Positions 19,662-32,264 of a stretch of DNA of 64,000 bases are shown here, piece after piece. The translations under genes were made by a program, and so were the position numbers. Each line of letters begins with the position of its first letter. Position 1 is the first letter of the stretch. Location of the stretch: the NCBI GenBank assembly GCA_032988165.1, contig JANTQF010000048.1:1-64000 (forward strand). The letters run 5' to 3'. A model generated the notes under the pieces. That model made no database searches and was not told the origin of the DNA. It saw nothing but the letters and a program-made list of their open reading frames with translations. This DNA comes from Emmonsiellopsis sp. PD_33 (lineage: Eukaryota > Ascomycota > Eurotiomycetes > Onygenales > Ajellomycetaceae).

Positions 19662-22169
19662 TTACGCCCAGCGCGAGTTGTGGTGATTGGGCTCCAGGTT
19701 TTCTTGCGGTTGCGCTGGTGTGTTGCCGCGAGAGTCTTGTTTATTGACAGTCACGCGGCTATGGCCGTTATGCAGGTATATAATTCCGTCGTCACGCACA
19801 TCGGATTTGGTAGTTACGCCTGCCATGCCTCGAGTGGGAGCTAACGTACGGCTAGCTCCTGTCTCCTGCTCCGTTGTAAGTGCAGGGGCCGGACGAGCGG
19901 GTTGGCGCATAATATTCGTGAGGCCGAAGCGTACGAAGACGAAGAGCAAGATCGCAGTAATCTGCCAGACCATGCGCGTGAGAGGATTCTCGAACGTCCC
20001 GGGAGATGCGCCAGTTCCATGGAGTCGTAGAGTTTCCCTTGGAAAACTATCCATCTTCTCGACAGACGATGCCAACTTGTCCCACGCCAGGACGCCTAAC
20101 GGCTGTCCTCCACCAGAGAGCGGCGAATTTTGGTTCGCGCTGTATTTTGTTTCCATCAGCGCGAAAGGGAGCAATAACGTCCATATCGCCAACCACATCA
20201 TGAACTGGCTGCGCGAAGACTGATCTCGGCCATTGTGGAAAACTGATTTTTTCGCTACGTTCTGGGGAACTCCTCCCAAGAACGACAAAACATCTTGTCC
20301 GAGACAGGAAGAATACGATTGCAAGCGCCGTTTGAATGATGTTAATTGGGCGAGAAGGGCGGGTGTATCGGTCTGGCTGTGTTTGCTTCGGGCGACTAGC
20401 GTGTTTCCAGTTGCAGTGCGGGTTTGTTGACGAATACTCCTGTGCCCCGGGTCAATCGCAAGATTCTGGGTGTTGCGGATCTGCAACCGTTGCAGGGGCT
20501 TGCCGCACTCATCGAGAACCGGTGTTAGATGGACCCCGTCCTCAAGGAAAACGGTTTTGCTTGTGTTCAGGCGTTCAACCGGCCGGTTGGACAGATCTGA
20601 GCTTTCAAGAACTGATTTATCTCTCGTAACCCTCATCAGCAAGGACAGGTCAACCGAATTTTGCTTCACAGTCGCTGGACTGTGTCTATTTCCATCTCGA
20701 GTATCAGATGACAATGGAGGGCCTCGCAAACGTTGGCGAAGATCCTCGACGGTCCATGGCTCTAGACTCCTTGTCGTGAGATCGTCAGGAGAGAATGGTG
20801 TATTCAGGCCGCCGGGACGGCAATTCGAGAATCTCGGGTAGACAAAGACTGGATCACGCCACGATACCCGTTCTTCGGAATGGGGGCTGCATCTCGGGCA
20901 GAGGGATTGGCCGCATGGGCTGCTATCACAGCATTGCGAAGTCGTATCAAGGCAGCCAATTCCTTGAGCTAGGAAGAATTGTTGAGATTCTCCTGATGAC
21001 CAAACCTTGGTTTGACGCCACTGCTCTCCCGTCGAAACAGCATGAACAGCACGGGAGGATTGAGCTGAAATCTTTTGGACCCGATTTGGTTGTTGTTTGG
21101 CGTTCACGGGAGTGGTTGTCGACTTATCAACGCAAGTGCACTATTGACTCATTAGCAAAGATATGTACATTAGAAGCAAGCAGAATGAGATATAGCTGGG
21201 GAAACAGAAATCACAATTACTCACCCGCTTCCGCTGCTTTCGGTGCCACTCGCAGGCGCCTTGCTTGCGGGCTGCAATATAGCTCTGTCGTTCGGCCTGG
21301 GTTTTGGGGCGGTGCTTTCTTGGTAACGAGGTGGCTTCGTTCATGTTCAGGTCTAGAACCATCTGCACGCCACCTGTCGAAGATGGCTGCGCGGTTCGAG
21401 AGGGCCCAGCCGAAGAGGATGAGTGAAATGTTGGGTGGGCGGGAGAGAGGTCGAGCATGGTGCTGGAAGACGAGGTAGGGGAGCTCGTCATGGAGAATGA
21501 GGCGTTGTCGAAAGAGGATCCGCTTGTGCTGCCAGAGCTATGTTGCGAAACCATGGGTTGCCCGTAAGCGTGCAGATCCTCCCGGAGAGAGGACCCCAAG
21601 TCATTTTGAAGCTCGGAATAGAGGGCAATCGAGGCATCCATCTGCTTCTGCTTCTGAGAAATGGGGCGGGGATCAGCGGCGGCCCTCGCCAGGGCGATGT
21701 CCTTCAAAGCAGCCTTGACCCAGCTCAGACGCAGGTGGGAGTCGTCAGAGTTGGGCGAGGGTGGGCCAGTTCCCATCTCAGACGGGGTGGCACCGAGGAG
21801 ATCATCTAATTGAGACTGGTCGAATTGTGGCATATCAAACGACAAGGAGGCAGGGTCAGGCAGAGAGAAAGGGTCGAGAGGGGAAGAGTGGGTGTTGGGG
21901 AACCAGGAATCTTGCGAGGTCGAGGCAGTTGTAGGGAACTGTGTTTCACTGGCGGATAGGAAATCGGGAGTAAAGGGATTCCATAGAGAAGCATTGGTAG
22001 AGGGCAGCAGATGCGAGTCTGGATAGTGCATCGCGTTGCCATCTGTAGAGGTGAAAGAGTCGAGTTCCGGGATGTAGGGGAAATCATCGCCGGCAAGCTC
22101 GGGAAGAGGGAATTCCAAGTTCATTGTCTCCTCATCGACGCGAGACGAGTAATCGAAAGAAGTAGCCAT
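19662..22169 (-). CDS. regulator-like protein with RKQ-rich Cys cluster and two C-terminal membrane segments
   Basis: Exons 21225-22169 and 19662-21140 (84-base GTGAGT...ATAG intron, phase 0) encode 807 residues. The first 280 residues are acidic and Ser/Pro/Thr-rich like an activation domain (MNLEFPLPELAGDDFPYIPE). Then comes KHRPKTQAERQSYIAARKQG, continuing ACEWHRKQRKRCTCVD across the intron. This basic segment with C..H.....C.C spacing is, as I recall, a recurrent motif in fungal regulators resembling half of a Zn2-Cys6 cluster. A second Cys-rich patch is TTSQCCDSSPCGQSLCPRC. The C-terminus has two hydrophobic helices, MMWLAIWTLLLPFALM and MVWQITAILLFVFVRFGL, so the protein may be membrane-anchored. 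DNA binding and membrane tethering are both inference. Its upstream region is rich in CCAAT and bZIP sites. Confidence 0.75.
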
Positions 22170-23219
22170 GATCTAATGGGGCACAAGCCAATATCACGGT
22201 GGAGAGGGGAGTATATAACTATATACGTGGGGATCAGGTAGGAGGTAGTCCCGTACGAGATCCAATTCACACTGCAGCGCAATGCAATGCAATGGGGTAT
22301 CAAAACCAAGATACAAGAGAGAGCCTCAAGAGCCTCGCGGCATCAAACAAATGACGCCGCAATCCGTGCTACTTGAGTCCTCCGTAGTCAGACCAGGAGG
22401 AGACGGCAAGCAGGACAAGGGGTAGATGAGTGCTCAGGGGAGGTCAGCGGTGTCTGACAGAGGACTCTCGACGAGACACAGAAGAGTGGTCAAGATAGGT
22501 TTGAGGCGAGGAAGAAGAAGATGAAGTCGAGATGCAGCCAGGCAGCGAGGACGTTGATACTTGTGAGAGACGGGAAGGCGGCGACACGGGCGGGCGCTGC
22601 TTTCGGCCAGTTAGGGCTAGGGCTGCGAGCGCGATGCCGGCTGCTGATTGGCTGGGCGAGGTGACGGTTCCCCGCGGTCTGCCCGCGCTAGGCCGAATCG
22701 GGTGCCCGCTCCTTACGTCAGCAGCCGCGGGCTGGGTGGGGCCCGGCTGTGCTGCAGCCATTGGCCAATCAGAACGCGGCATTGGCTGGCGATGAGTCAG
22801 TGGCTGGTCTGAGGGACTAAACCCTTTTGGGCCAGATATAGATATGACCAACGGCAAAGGGGGGGTGCAACATCTAATGGACTGAGGGAGATAGAGGACA
22901 ATGTATGATGAAGGAAGTATACTGTGATGGTGGGATATCCTCAGGCAGTATCAATTGGCTATGTACTAGTTACTCCTACTCCAATTCCTTCAGCCTGCAA
23001 TACCACATCTACTACTACTTCATACTATATATACTTCGGTATACTTCCATACGGACCATACCCCTCGATCCTGTCTGCAACTCCCCGCTTGCTTGCATAT
23101 ATTAGACCGCAAATCCAAAGAGCTTAAACGCAGCCAGGCATCTGTAATCACCTTGGCATACATCCCGGTGTACCGTCCCTGGAATTCCATTTCCCTTCCT
23201 GCATCGCCATAACATGAAC
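22170..23219. other. upstream region of the regulator-like gene
   Basis: Gene-free. The part near 22620-22800 is GC-rich and holds the cluster of sites listed separately. The part near 22900-23100 is AT-rich. It also receives the 3' end of the F-box gene. Confidence 0.5.
22640..22800. promoter_or_regulatory. cluster of CCAAT, TTACGTCA and TGAGTCA sites
   Basis: Within about 160 bases: inverted CCAAT in GATTGGCTGG (about 22646), an ATF-type TTACGTCA (22713-22720), back-to-back CCAAT boxes in GCCATTGGCCAATCAG (about 22757-22772), another inverted CCAAT in GCATTGGCTGG (about 22779), and an AP-1/Gcn4-type TGAGTCA (22793-22799). These sit 470-630 bases upstream of the regulator-like gene's ATG. 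Factor binding is inferred from the consensus sequences only. Confidence 0.5.
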
Positions 23220-24870
23220 TTAAGATGCAAAAATAATCCGTTCCCCCTCCATTCCAGAATACACATACACGATCTTCCCCTCCGGCCCCATCGTCTCCCT
23301 CCACTCCCTCTCAACCTCCTCCCCCATCCTCCACCCATCGACCTTAACCTCCACCCGCAACTCCCCGACCTTGGAACTATAAACAACCCTAAAAAGCCGC
23401 TGAAACCAATCGGGCGGCGATTGGATGTATACGGGGATCAGGAAGTCGTTGATCTCCACCTTCATCATCTCCAGCAACGGCGCACAGCGCGCCGCCCGCG
23501 CCATGGCTATGAGAAATGGGTTCATCGTGACTGGGTCGGGCATGCTGCGGAATACGTTATAAGTGCGTGGCATACGCTGGTTGGGACCCGATCCGTTGCT
23601 ACCGATAGCCCCCACGAAGGAATCGTACGAGGCAACGCCTGGATCGGAGGTAAAGTACCACTTGCCATCTGGGGTGGTGGGCATGATGCTGACGGCGATG
23701 GACTCGAGGCTAGGCCAGAATGGAGCAGCCGGTTGGTCCGGGCCAGTCATTGATGGGACGGGCTTGCTTGAGGATGAGGGCCAGAAAAGCTCCGGCGACA
23801 CGAGATGGGACTTGAGATCTAGCTTCTTGAAATTTTCCCGTTGGCAGAGGTCGTGCAAGGCTGCGTTGAGAGGATCTATCGGAGATTCGGAATCGTCTGG
23901 GAGGATGGAGGGGGGGTACTGGCTTTCATCCATTACCCTGTTCGGGTCCCAGATGAGCGTCGCGTCTTGCAGGGAGTGGGGTAGGGAGAGGATGGCATCG
24001 GCGTAATCTGATCACCCAGCATCCGTCCATGGCGGGATATTATCAGCAAATTTGCTCAGTAAGAAGTTTCATCCTTCCTCCTAAATAGGAGCCCAACCCA
24101 CCTTGACGGGCCTTTCGACGCTCCGTGGTATCATAACCCTTGTCTTCGGAGCAGCACATCGACAAGACTCGCAGGTTGTCCAGCCTGCTCGCCATACCCA
24201 GTCCAGCAAGATGGCTCACACTGAACGAGGATGCACCGTGATCACAGGCAAACCCAGTTATACTCGATATCTTCGGAAGAAGGGGTGTTGTTGTTCTGCC
24301 AATTGGGAGAGCATATATACCCACGGATCTAACAAGATCGGGAGCAGGTTTCAACATCGAGACGATTCGCAGATGCACTCCGGGGCTACTACTGCTGCAT
24401 GTACTCCCGGAATCTGCCATTTGATCAAGCGCTTCGAGGGCTCGGAAGATGACCTGAATCGCTTCGTCGAACAATCTGTAGATTCTCGCCTCCTGGCTCT
24501 CCCCCTCCCTCTCCTCCTCGTCAGCCGGGTTGACGACATTTACCCGAATTGACTTGACGAGCGCCTTGCGATGAGACTGCGACGGGCGAAATAATTGCGC
24601 CAGCCTCGGAATCTGGTTGTTATCGGTAACCATCTCGCTGAAGAAGAGGTGTTCGAGCGCATGCTGCCACCGCCGCGAAACGGTAATGTAGTCGATGATG
24701 CGTTTTACATATTCGGTGTGAGCGGGCGGCACAGGTGATTTTTTCGCTTCGAGTATCATGGCAGGTCGCAGATGGTTCCATCCGCCAGTCTCTAATTGCC
24801 GGTCATGGCTCTCGCTATCTATCAGATGGCGGAGGATGAGCAGGAAAAGCTCCTGCGGGACGGTATCCAT
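23220..24870 (-). CDS. F-box-type protein
   Basis: Exons 24102-24870 and 23220-24007 with a 94-base GTGGGT...ATCAG intron (phase 1) give 518 residues. The joint reads KARQDYADAILSLPHSLQDA and then TLIWDPNRVMDESQ. The N-terminus MDTVPQELFLLILRHLIDSE is an F-box-like helix pair (P.EL...IL..L). YITVSRRWQHALEHLFF further on is the usual W..A.E...F segment of fungal F-box/LRR-like proteins. F-box proteins recruit substrates to SCF ubiquitin ligases; the substrate is unknown. The rest has no recognised domain. Confidence 0.8.
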
Positions 24871-25367
24871 TGTGTTTAGGTTGTTGGTGGATCCGGTCGG
24901 TTGATCTCAAGGTTGTGATGATTGTCAAGGGCCAGCGTTCTGCTTAAGTAGACGGCAATAACCCTAGCGCCAACATAATACGAGGATGTTGCCTAATTCA
25001 ATTTCAAGGGAGTTTGTTTTCGCCTGTTAGCTGCGAAATTTATCTTCGCGTTTCAAGGGGATATTGAAAATGGGATGTTCAGAGCCCGAGTGAAAGAGAG
25101 GGAAAAGGTACACGCTCTGTATGTCCGGAAATATATAAACCTTCCCAACACCAGGAGGTGGAAGGGAAAAAAAATTCAAATCTACATTATTGAAAGGCTA
25201 AGAAAGAAAGAAAAAGGATATAAAACGCGGAACCAAAAACCTGCCTGCCTGTTTGTATCTGTATCATGCAAAAAAAAAAAAAAAAAAAAAAAAAGGGGGA
25301 TATCATTTTCTCTTTGCTCCTCTCCCCTCCATTCCCCGCGGCCTCACCGCACCCACCGTCTATATAT
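24871..25367. other. intergenic stretch with a 25-base poly(A) tract
   Basis: Upstream of the F-box gene and downstream of the next minus-strand gene. An uninterrupted A run lies at 25270-25294. No gene supported. Confidence 0.55.
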
Positions 25368-26279
25368 TTAGGAAACTGTGCACTTGATCGCCTTGACAGG
25401 CACGGGCTTGGATCCGTAGTGGACGTCCAGTGTCGTGAATGGCTCGCCAACTGGCTTGGTGCCCTCCTTGTCCTCGTACAGCTGGCAGCCGACGATGCTG
25501 GCAGAGACACCCATGCCGCTCATGACGAGGGCATCGAGGACTTCCTCTGGGAGTTTGAGCTCGGCTGTCGCAATACAGTTAGTTAGTTTTCATACATATA
25601 ATTCGTCGCCGGATTAATGATTCATGAGACTGGAAAAGGGCTGGGTTGGGTTGGGGGAACAAACCAGTGGGCTTCAAGCTATCAATAGGAACATGCCCGC
25701 GCACAAATTTATCCCACGACGTCCGGAACTGCACGTTCACGTAGTGTTTCGCAGAATGTAAACCGCCCTTGCCCCCCTTGCCCGCATCGCCTTCACCGCC
25801 GAGATCGGCTTCGCCATCATCCCCATCATCCCCATGAATAAACAATTTCCCCTTGTCGTCCACACAGAGGACCGAGCCGATGGGGACGGGCTCGTCCGCG
25901 AACTTGGAGTCAGAGCCCTCGTAGAATGGGTCCCCAAGCTCATCACGGCCGTTGGGGTCAGAGTATGCCTGGCAGTATACACCGGGCTCAGCGATGGAGG
26001 CACCGAGGCCGCTGCTGACGGAGCCTACAGGAAACGGTGATGTTAGAAGTTGGGTACAAGCCGGAGACGGTACATTTCCGACGTCTGGGCTTCCTCTTCC
26101 TGATCCAGCGGGTTCTGGTTCTGGTTCTGGATGTGTAACGTACGGTGTGTTCGTTCCAGTTCATCCAGGTCTGCGAGCAGGTTGACATGTCTGTCGGGAG
26201 CAACGTTTATCGAAACCTGGAACACCCTTGCGGAGGCGACAGCGGCGCATGAGGCGAGGAGGATAGCTGTTGACCTCAT
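25368..26279 (-). CDS. secreted protein of unknown function
   Basis: Three exons: 26074-26279 (5'), 25665-26014 and 25368-25564, giving 250 residues. The first intron's edges are uncertain: GTACCG to CGTCAG gives an in-frame joint, but an acceptor 11 bases further upstream (CTGTAG) could be used with another donor. The signal peptide is MRSTAILLASCAAVASARVF. The mature part has ASIAEPGVYCQAYSDPNG, CVDDKGKLFIHG, an Asp/Gly-rich loop, HYVNVQFRTSWDKF, and a C-terminal ASIVGCQLYEDKEGTKPVG ending KAIKCTVS. Cysteines in YCQAY, LCVDD, VGCQL and IKCTV suggest disulfide pairs. No family recognised; the fold looks like a small beta-rich extracellular protein. Confidence 0.72.
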
Positions 26280-28140
26280 TATTGGTGTGGTTTTGAGCGT
26301 TGCTGGAAAAGAACGGAATATGCAAATGCGTCAATCGGTGTCGCGTAGAGGCTAGTTAGAGGGTACAACAGCGAAGGACAACGCGGCAGACAGACGAAAA
26401 GGAACGTAAAAGGATAGAAATGCAAGGTGCAGAAACCTGTCGGAAAAGATCAGAGGGAATCGAGCAAGTGAAATAATAGTTGTTTCTTCGCAGAAGGATT
26501 TAGTTCCGCGTATTACGGCTGGGCTGCACCGCCCGCACCCTGGGCCCGCCGAGAACTTTGAACCCAACCGCAGCCCGGGGCGTGGTTGGCGGAGTTCAGC
26601 CTCACACCTGCCGTGGGTCGTTAGTTCAACCCGCTCGTTGTAATCCGTAATCCCTTGTCTGTGCAGCCCTTTCTCCTGATCCATCGGGATGGGAAGCGGA
26701 GAGCTGGAGAGGCCGTATTGGCTGTATCGGGTGTACTAGCGGTAATCCACGCCCATCCTGCGGCTATATTTAGCAGTCTTAGCACGTGCAATGGAGCTAA
26801 ATTGACCACCTCCTAGCCCGGTCTGGCTTAGCGGTGCTATTTACAGATCTGCTCTGGCTGTTTTGGTACGGTCACATTGGACCTCTCCAAACACTCGCTG
26901 AAACTGCAGTGGCTCAGTCTGCTTGGCATCCTTCTGAATCCCCCCGTGTTTGGCTGCAGCGTAATTTATGCGGGCTTTGCTGGGGAACTGCTGTATCTGA
27001 CCTTACCGAAAATGGCTGGCTATGTGTAAACTCCGTACTGTCAGGCCGGGGATCGGCGAAGGAAGAAGGAAGCAGGAAGCTGCAGCTCGGCCAATCAGAG
27101 GGCTGTGGGGATGTTTAATTTCACAGCTCTATTTAAAGAATTTTAAGCTCTTGGACTTTTGTCGGTGTCAGTCGGTCAGATTGGGTTGAGTCTTGAGATG
27201 CTGTTGATCCCAAGAGATTATTCTCTCCCTCTGAGCAACGGCTCGACCAGATCAAGAACGTGAAAGGAGAAAGGCGATTTGCTGGTATGATTACCTTGTT
27301 GCTTGAGATAGATATCCATAGCCAATACTCCTCTTGGTAACTCTTTCTCCAGAGATAATTCAAAGACGAGACGACGATGATGCTCTCGAGGTTAAACATC
27401 AACACAGCTATTTCAACTAACCTTCACCCCAGACATCAACTACAAGGCAAGAAGTTGCCGCAATCGAAGAGAAAAACTCAACAAAATTTTCTTTTTTTAA
27501 TTCATTAACTAGTAATTACAAAAACAACCCAATGAAAATCACACCCCAAATCATAAAACTCCCAATCCACCACAAATACTACTCCCCATCTCCCTTTCGC
27601 CGCCGGCTTTCCAAAGCTTCCGACCGTTATTACTCCCGCCTCGCCGCTTCTGAATAAATTAATATATAACCGATGTACAATGTCATGGATATAGGTAGGT
27701 AGATAGGCAGTATCAAGGAGTGAAGAGACTGAAAAGAACACTGCCCTTGGACAGATCAATCAAAATGTAACCGCGAAGTAAGCGGGTTGAAATGAGTACC
27801 TCCGCAGACTCCATTGAATAGGGGGGGGAATGCTATGTTTTTGATATGATCTGCTTGTGCGGCTTGAACGGTGGTTGTCAACGGGCAAGCCACATGCTGA
27901 ATGATTGGTATCGGCTTTTTTTTTATAGATGTATCTCCGGATTTTGTCGTCATGCCGGAATCTGATAGCTGGGAATCAACTCGAATCGCATAATCTTCTG
28001 TTTTCTAGAAAAAACCACTGTTAGTTCGGCAGTGAACCATGATCCGCCATCCCATCGGACGGTCATTAAAAAGAGCATAATAGATGGTCCACGCACCCCG
28101 AACGCTCCCACGCCCCTGCAACCCCCTCCCCCACAGATAT
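26280..28140. other. gene-free stretch, 1.9 kb
   Basis: Upstream region of the secreted-protein gene. A CCAAT-type GGCCAATCAG lies near 27088. Several short open frames (for example 26834-27118) carry no recognisable features. No gene supported. Confidence 0.45.
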
Positions 28141-28801
28141 CTACACCTGCGACATCGACGGACGCCCACGTCGTCCAGGGCGTGGACCGCGCATGTCCAC
28201 CATGGTGCCACGAAGGCCCAAGCCGGAAATAACTGTCGATGCCAGGAATGCAGCCCATAGGAACCAAAGGAATGCGGTTGAGGCCTGGGCTTCACGGCAG
28301 CGCTTCTCTTCACTGGGGGCATCTCGCGTTATCGAGTTCTTGGACGTGTACTCCTTCAAGATTCGTAGGTTATATCAGTTATCTTGTCCACTTCCAGTTC
28401 ATTGAGGGGGTGAGGGTGTATGGCATACCTTATTGCTACAGCTATGCACCCGCAGCTTCGATGGCAGCGCAATAGCTGCGCAGAAAACAAAAATGAGATT
28501 AAGCACATCGACGATGAAGACGATGGACGGGTGGACCATAAACGTGTCGCTGATCGCGGCGGCGAATAGGTAAAATAGCGTCAGCATAGTAAATGCAGAT
28601 ACGAATAGGCAGTAGTTCACGGTCGCTGCGCTATCATGGTATGCGTCTGATATCATGTTGCCAATCAAGGCCATGATAATGACTGCGAAGATGAGCTGCG
28701 GGGGGAACAATCAATATTGTGTTTGTTCATGGCGGCAGTAATGGTGGCATAGTATAGCATACCTCGATGGTCCGAAGGGCCAGGTTGACCACTCGAGACA
28801 T
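28141..28801 (-). CDS. MARVEL-like four-helix membrane protein
   Basis: Exons 28763-28801, 28429-28695 and 28141-28353, all phase 0, give 172 residues. MSRVVNLALRTIELIFAVII starts the first membrane helix. The second is YCLFVSAFTMLTLFYLFAAA, the third IVFIVDVLNLIFVFCAAIAL and the fourth STAFLWFLWAAFLASTVISG. The RTIE start of helix 1, the C-terminal CREAQAS and the spacing of four helices are typical of fungal MARVEL-domain proteins of cell membranes. The cytosolic tail is basic (RGPRPGRRGRPS). The precise role is unknown. Confidence 0.85.
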
Positions 28802-30631
28802 TTTGGGCGGCTTTTGAGCACGTAGCTAACAACCTAAGAGTCGAAGAAATGAAGGGGAAAAAAGGAGGGAGGAAAATAGGAGAGAAATAAACCCAACCCG
28901 CTCTGGATATTAGGTGTAAACAATGTAACCCGCACGAAAATGTGAGATTCTCACTTCATGCAATATACCAGACGAAAAAGATCCCTGATATACCTTATCC
29001 TTGTCATTGAGATAGTGAAAAGAGAAGCAGGGAGGTGAGAAAACGCTCCAGAGGGGGACGTTCTATGGCTGCCCACCTATGACGATATCCATCCAAGCAG
29101 GACTCGCATACGTCATAGGTTTCCCATACTCCGAACGGGGCCAATATGAGGCGGTTTGGTTAACTTTTGCCCCGTTTCTGGGGTTTTATGATTCCCGTCT
29201 AGAAAATGAATGGCTGGTTATTCCGATGGGACCTAGACATTGCTGTCATGCCATTTTTCTAGCATGGTGTTGTACCGTACCACATGGAGAAAGCTTGGTT
29301 TTCGGGTGCATTTGCGGAGTAGATACCGTTCGAGATCATCTGTCATTGGGCTGCCAGATGCGTAGGGATGGATTATTCAGCCTGCCATCTTCTAGATTCT
29401 TATATAGTGTCCCACTGTCGTTGTAGCGAGTGGCCATTCTGCGATCATTTTCGCGAGTTGCTAGAACCTTATCTGTATCAAACGTTGGAAATGGGACGGT
29501 GCCGATTCGATATCGGCACATAGCATCCCTGAAAATATACGTCTGGGTTGGATCGATTGGTCGATTGACTCAACGACTATATTTATCCTGTAGCTATATC
29601 TCGCACAGTATACGGAGTAGGAATCTCATCAGAGGAGAGAGAAATACCGACGTCCAATGAACCCACACGGCAAGGCAGATAGCGCTTTCAATTACCAGCG
29701 CAGGGCGGCCATTTGGCAAACTTCTTCCTCCATGCATTTCAACCCATGCTCCCTCCTAGAAGTATTAAATCGCTTGCCTTAGTCCACCAAAAGATCTCGA
29801 CCATCATGTGGTGGTGGCGAGATCCAACCCTTAAATCCCCAAGGGAAAAGCACGGCAGTATGAAATTCACTATTAGATGGTCAGCGCTCTGGTCTTCTGG
29901 TGAGATAAATATGATGCAATATACATACCTATGCCACAGATGCCGATGGCGATATTGCTCAACTTGAGTTGTCAGAGCCAAGGGCTGCAGGTTCCAATTA
30001 AGTTTGCTAACTTAGGGTTAGGAAGTCATGTGATTTTGGGACCTCCTGCCGGCCCGGGGCCACACGGGGTACGGGATACTACATACTAGATATGAGTGTT
30101 AAGAGGAAAAGGATAAGATTAACGGTATTTCTGGTGATTGATTTTATGTAGAGGTGGGTAAGTATTGAATAAAAATCACGGTTTCTTTCACGGGCACGAC
30201 AATGTCCCCCTTTCCGCAAAAGAAACTTGAAACAGAACAAATACCCCCCCTTTTCACCTCCCTCAAGAATCTGTACTAAGTCCATGCATGCATAAGAAAC
30301 TCACAAACTACTATTCCACTGCCCGGTAGTTTTAGTTTGCTCCTAAATCTGTGAGCCTGGACCCAGGGTGGTCGACCACAAAAAGGATCATCTTAGTGTG
30401 GTGGTCACTTATTCCTGACACCTCTCTGCCCTGTAAACGATGTAGTGCATGCGTGTCTAGGTCGATGCGAAACGAGCAAATCCGACGTGGTCTCTCAGTT
30501 CCGTGGTAAATCTCTATTATGCCAGTCCTCCTATATTCAGTTAGTCAACTGATATACGAGTAAAGACAGAGGGAAGAATAGGTCTATACTCACATAAATG
30601 GTTAGGGCGAAACATGAGAAAGAGCACAGAA
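28802..30631. other. gene-free stretch, 1.8 kb
   Basis: No gene supported. Positions 30392-30420 share about 26 of 30 bases with 371-400. Short open frames at 29079-29426 and 29713-29981 lack features. Confidence 0.45.
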
Positions 30632-31486
30632 TTAAAAAAAGCCTTGGCTCTCCCAGATGATTCTAGCGAGCGTCTCCAACTCTGTGGGGGTATATACCAA
30701 ATCATGCTCCTGTGGTGGGACTGGAGGTCTTAGAAACAGTCGGTCAAAGGGGATAGTCAATGGACCACTTGCAACAGGCAGGTTGTTTTGGTATTCAATA
30801 GTACTGCTCTGTAGCAACTGGGGCTTCCGAGAGCTCCCTCCATGACTATTATCGGCCAATACTGATTCCCAACGCTCAGTGACGATCCGCGGGCGTTGTG
30901 GAGAGATATGCACAGCAATGACCAAACGCACCTCTCCATCTGACGCAAGGAGCCACCAAGCAGCGTCGGCTCTCAGTTTACCTGAGGATTCGGAGTACCC
31001 TGTCTCGATAACAATGGATGGCCATGTGTCCGTACGGCCCTGCGGCAAGGTACGGGGAAGATAAGATGCATCCGGCTGTTTCCCACTGCCGCCTGCGTAG
31101 ACGGGGCTAGCACCAAAATAGTGCAGTTCGTCTCGGAGCCCCATAGAAGAGACCGCTACCGTTATTCTCAAGTCCATTCTCTGAGTAGCTTCCTCATGGG
31201 GCCGAGATACAAGTCTGACAATCAGAACGTTGGAGACAGCATCGTAAGCAAGCCGACTCCTATCAACGAGAGAAATTGACCGGTTGCAAATGTCTTCTGC
31301 CGTTTTCGGATCAACGTCGCGAACGACTACATATCGATCGGGCGTTGAGTTGTTGCGTTCATCTTTGGCATGTCTCACTCGGCTCTTCAGTTTCCCGGTA
31401 GTTTTGAAGGGGAAGTCGTCGGCTGTAATGCCCTCAAGGCAGTCTGGCTGGTATAAATGGAGGGTAGTGCTGTCATGGGTTGACAT
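30632..31486 (-). CDS. uncharacterised fungal protein with WPSIVIETGYSES core
   Basis: Single exon, 284 residues, from the ATG at 31486. Segments in order: RLAYDAVSNVLIVRLVS, GSGKQPDASYLPRTLP, TWPSIVIETGYSES (about residues 154-167), KLRADAAWWLLASDGEVRLV and IAVHIS. The order P(D)..Y.P...WP.IV.E.GYSES..+L..DA..W......V.+VI...I is one I recall from many eurotialean proteins. The buried Glu after a beta strand and the following Asp are reminiscent of nuclease-like (PD-(D/E)XK or Uma2-type) folds, but this is only a guess. It is paralogous to the gene at 6124-7394. Confidence 0.75.
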   Translation of the reverse strand: MSTHDSTTLHLYQPDCLEGITADDFPFKTTGKLKSRVRHAKDERNNSTPDRYVVVRDVDPKTAEDICNRSISLVDRSRLAYDAVSNVLIVRLVSRPHEEATQRMDLRITVAVSSMGLRDELHYFGASPVYAGGSGKQPDASYLPRTLPQGRTDTWPSIVIETGYSESSGKLRADAAWWLLASDGEVRLVIAVHISPQRPRIVTERWESVLADNSHGGSSRKPQLLQSSTIEYQNNLPVASGPLTIPFDRLFLRPPVPPQEHDLVYTPTELETLARIIWESQGFF

Positions 31487-32264
31487 GATCTCTGCGTCGT
31501 CCTAGGCGAGAGTGGCATTCCTATTGGAACCTGTGGCAATGAATAATACTCATTAACTGTAGGCACATGGTGATGAAACTGTCACCCATGGATAGTAGTG
31601 AGAGGTTGAAATAGTCAATTAGTATGTAGAAAGTGAAGAGTGTAGCCACTGAGATTCGGGCGCAGTTGATAGACTAGCTGGTTCACTAGGTAGTTAACTT
31701 AGTTCATGATTGGCTGGCTAGGTTGACAGTATTGGCCTCACTCCTGTCTGCGGCACAACGCAAAGCGACATCAACTGTAGGGAGCTCGTAGGTGATCCCT
31801 ACATACATCTACACCATCGATCCACGGAAGGAGGGTTCTACAACCATTAACTACGAAGTATAGTCACTTTAAAGGGAAGCTAAAAACAGGTGAATTAAGA
31901 TTCGTCCGCGTAAGGGACATCCACATCGTCAAATTGTCATCAACTATACCCAAGTAGTGCTTTCTTTCCCCCATTGCGCTGCCCGGGTTTGAATCTGTAT
32001 GCGTGTAGGTATGGTAGATGAAGCATTCCTTGCAGAATCGCATGTGGTAATAGAGAGCCACGGCACCCGGACCAAAATCCACACAATCCAGTCCCGTCCA
32101 ATCCAATCCAACCCGTCAAACCGGGAAATGCAAAATCATTACAAAAGAAAAAAAACACACATATAGAGGTAGACAAAGAAACAAGCGGTTATAAAAATGG
32201 GAATCTGAGCTGATTAAAAATGGAATATATCATAGAACACGTGCTGGGCGGGAGGATCGTCTTG
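31487..32264. other. intergenic stretch
   Basis: Between the family gene and the 3' end of SNF1. A TAGTTAACTTAGTT motif lies near 31690. No gene supported. Confidence 0.5.
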
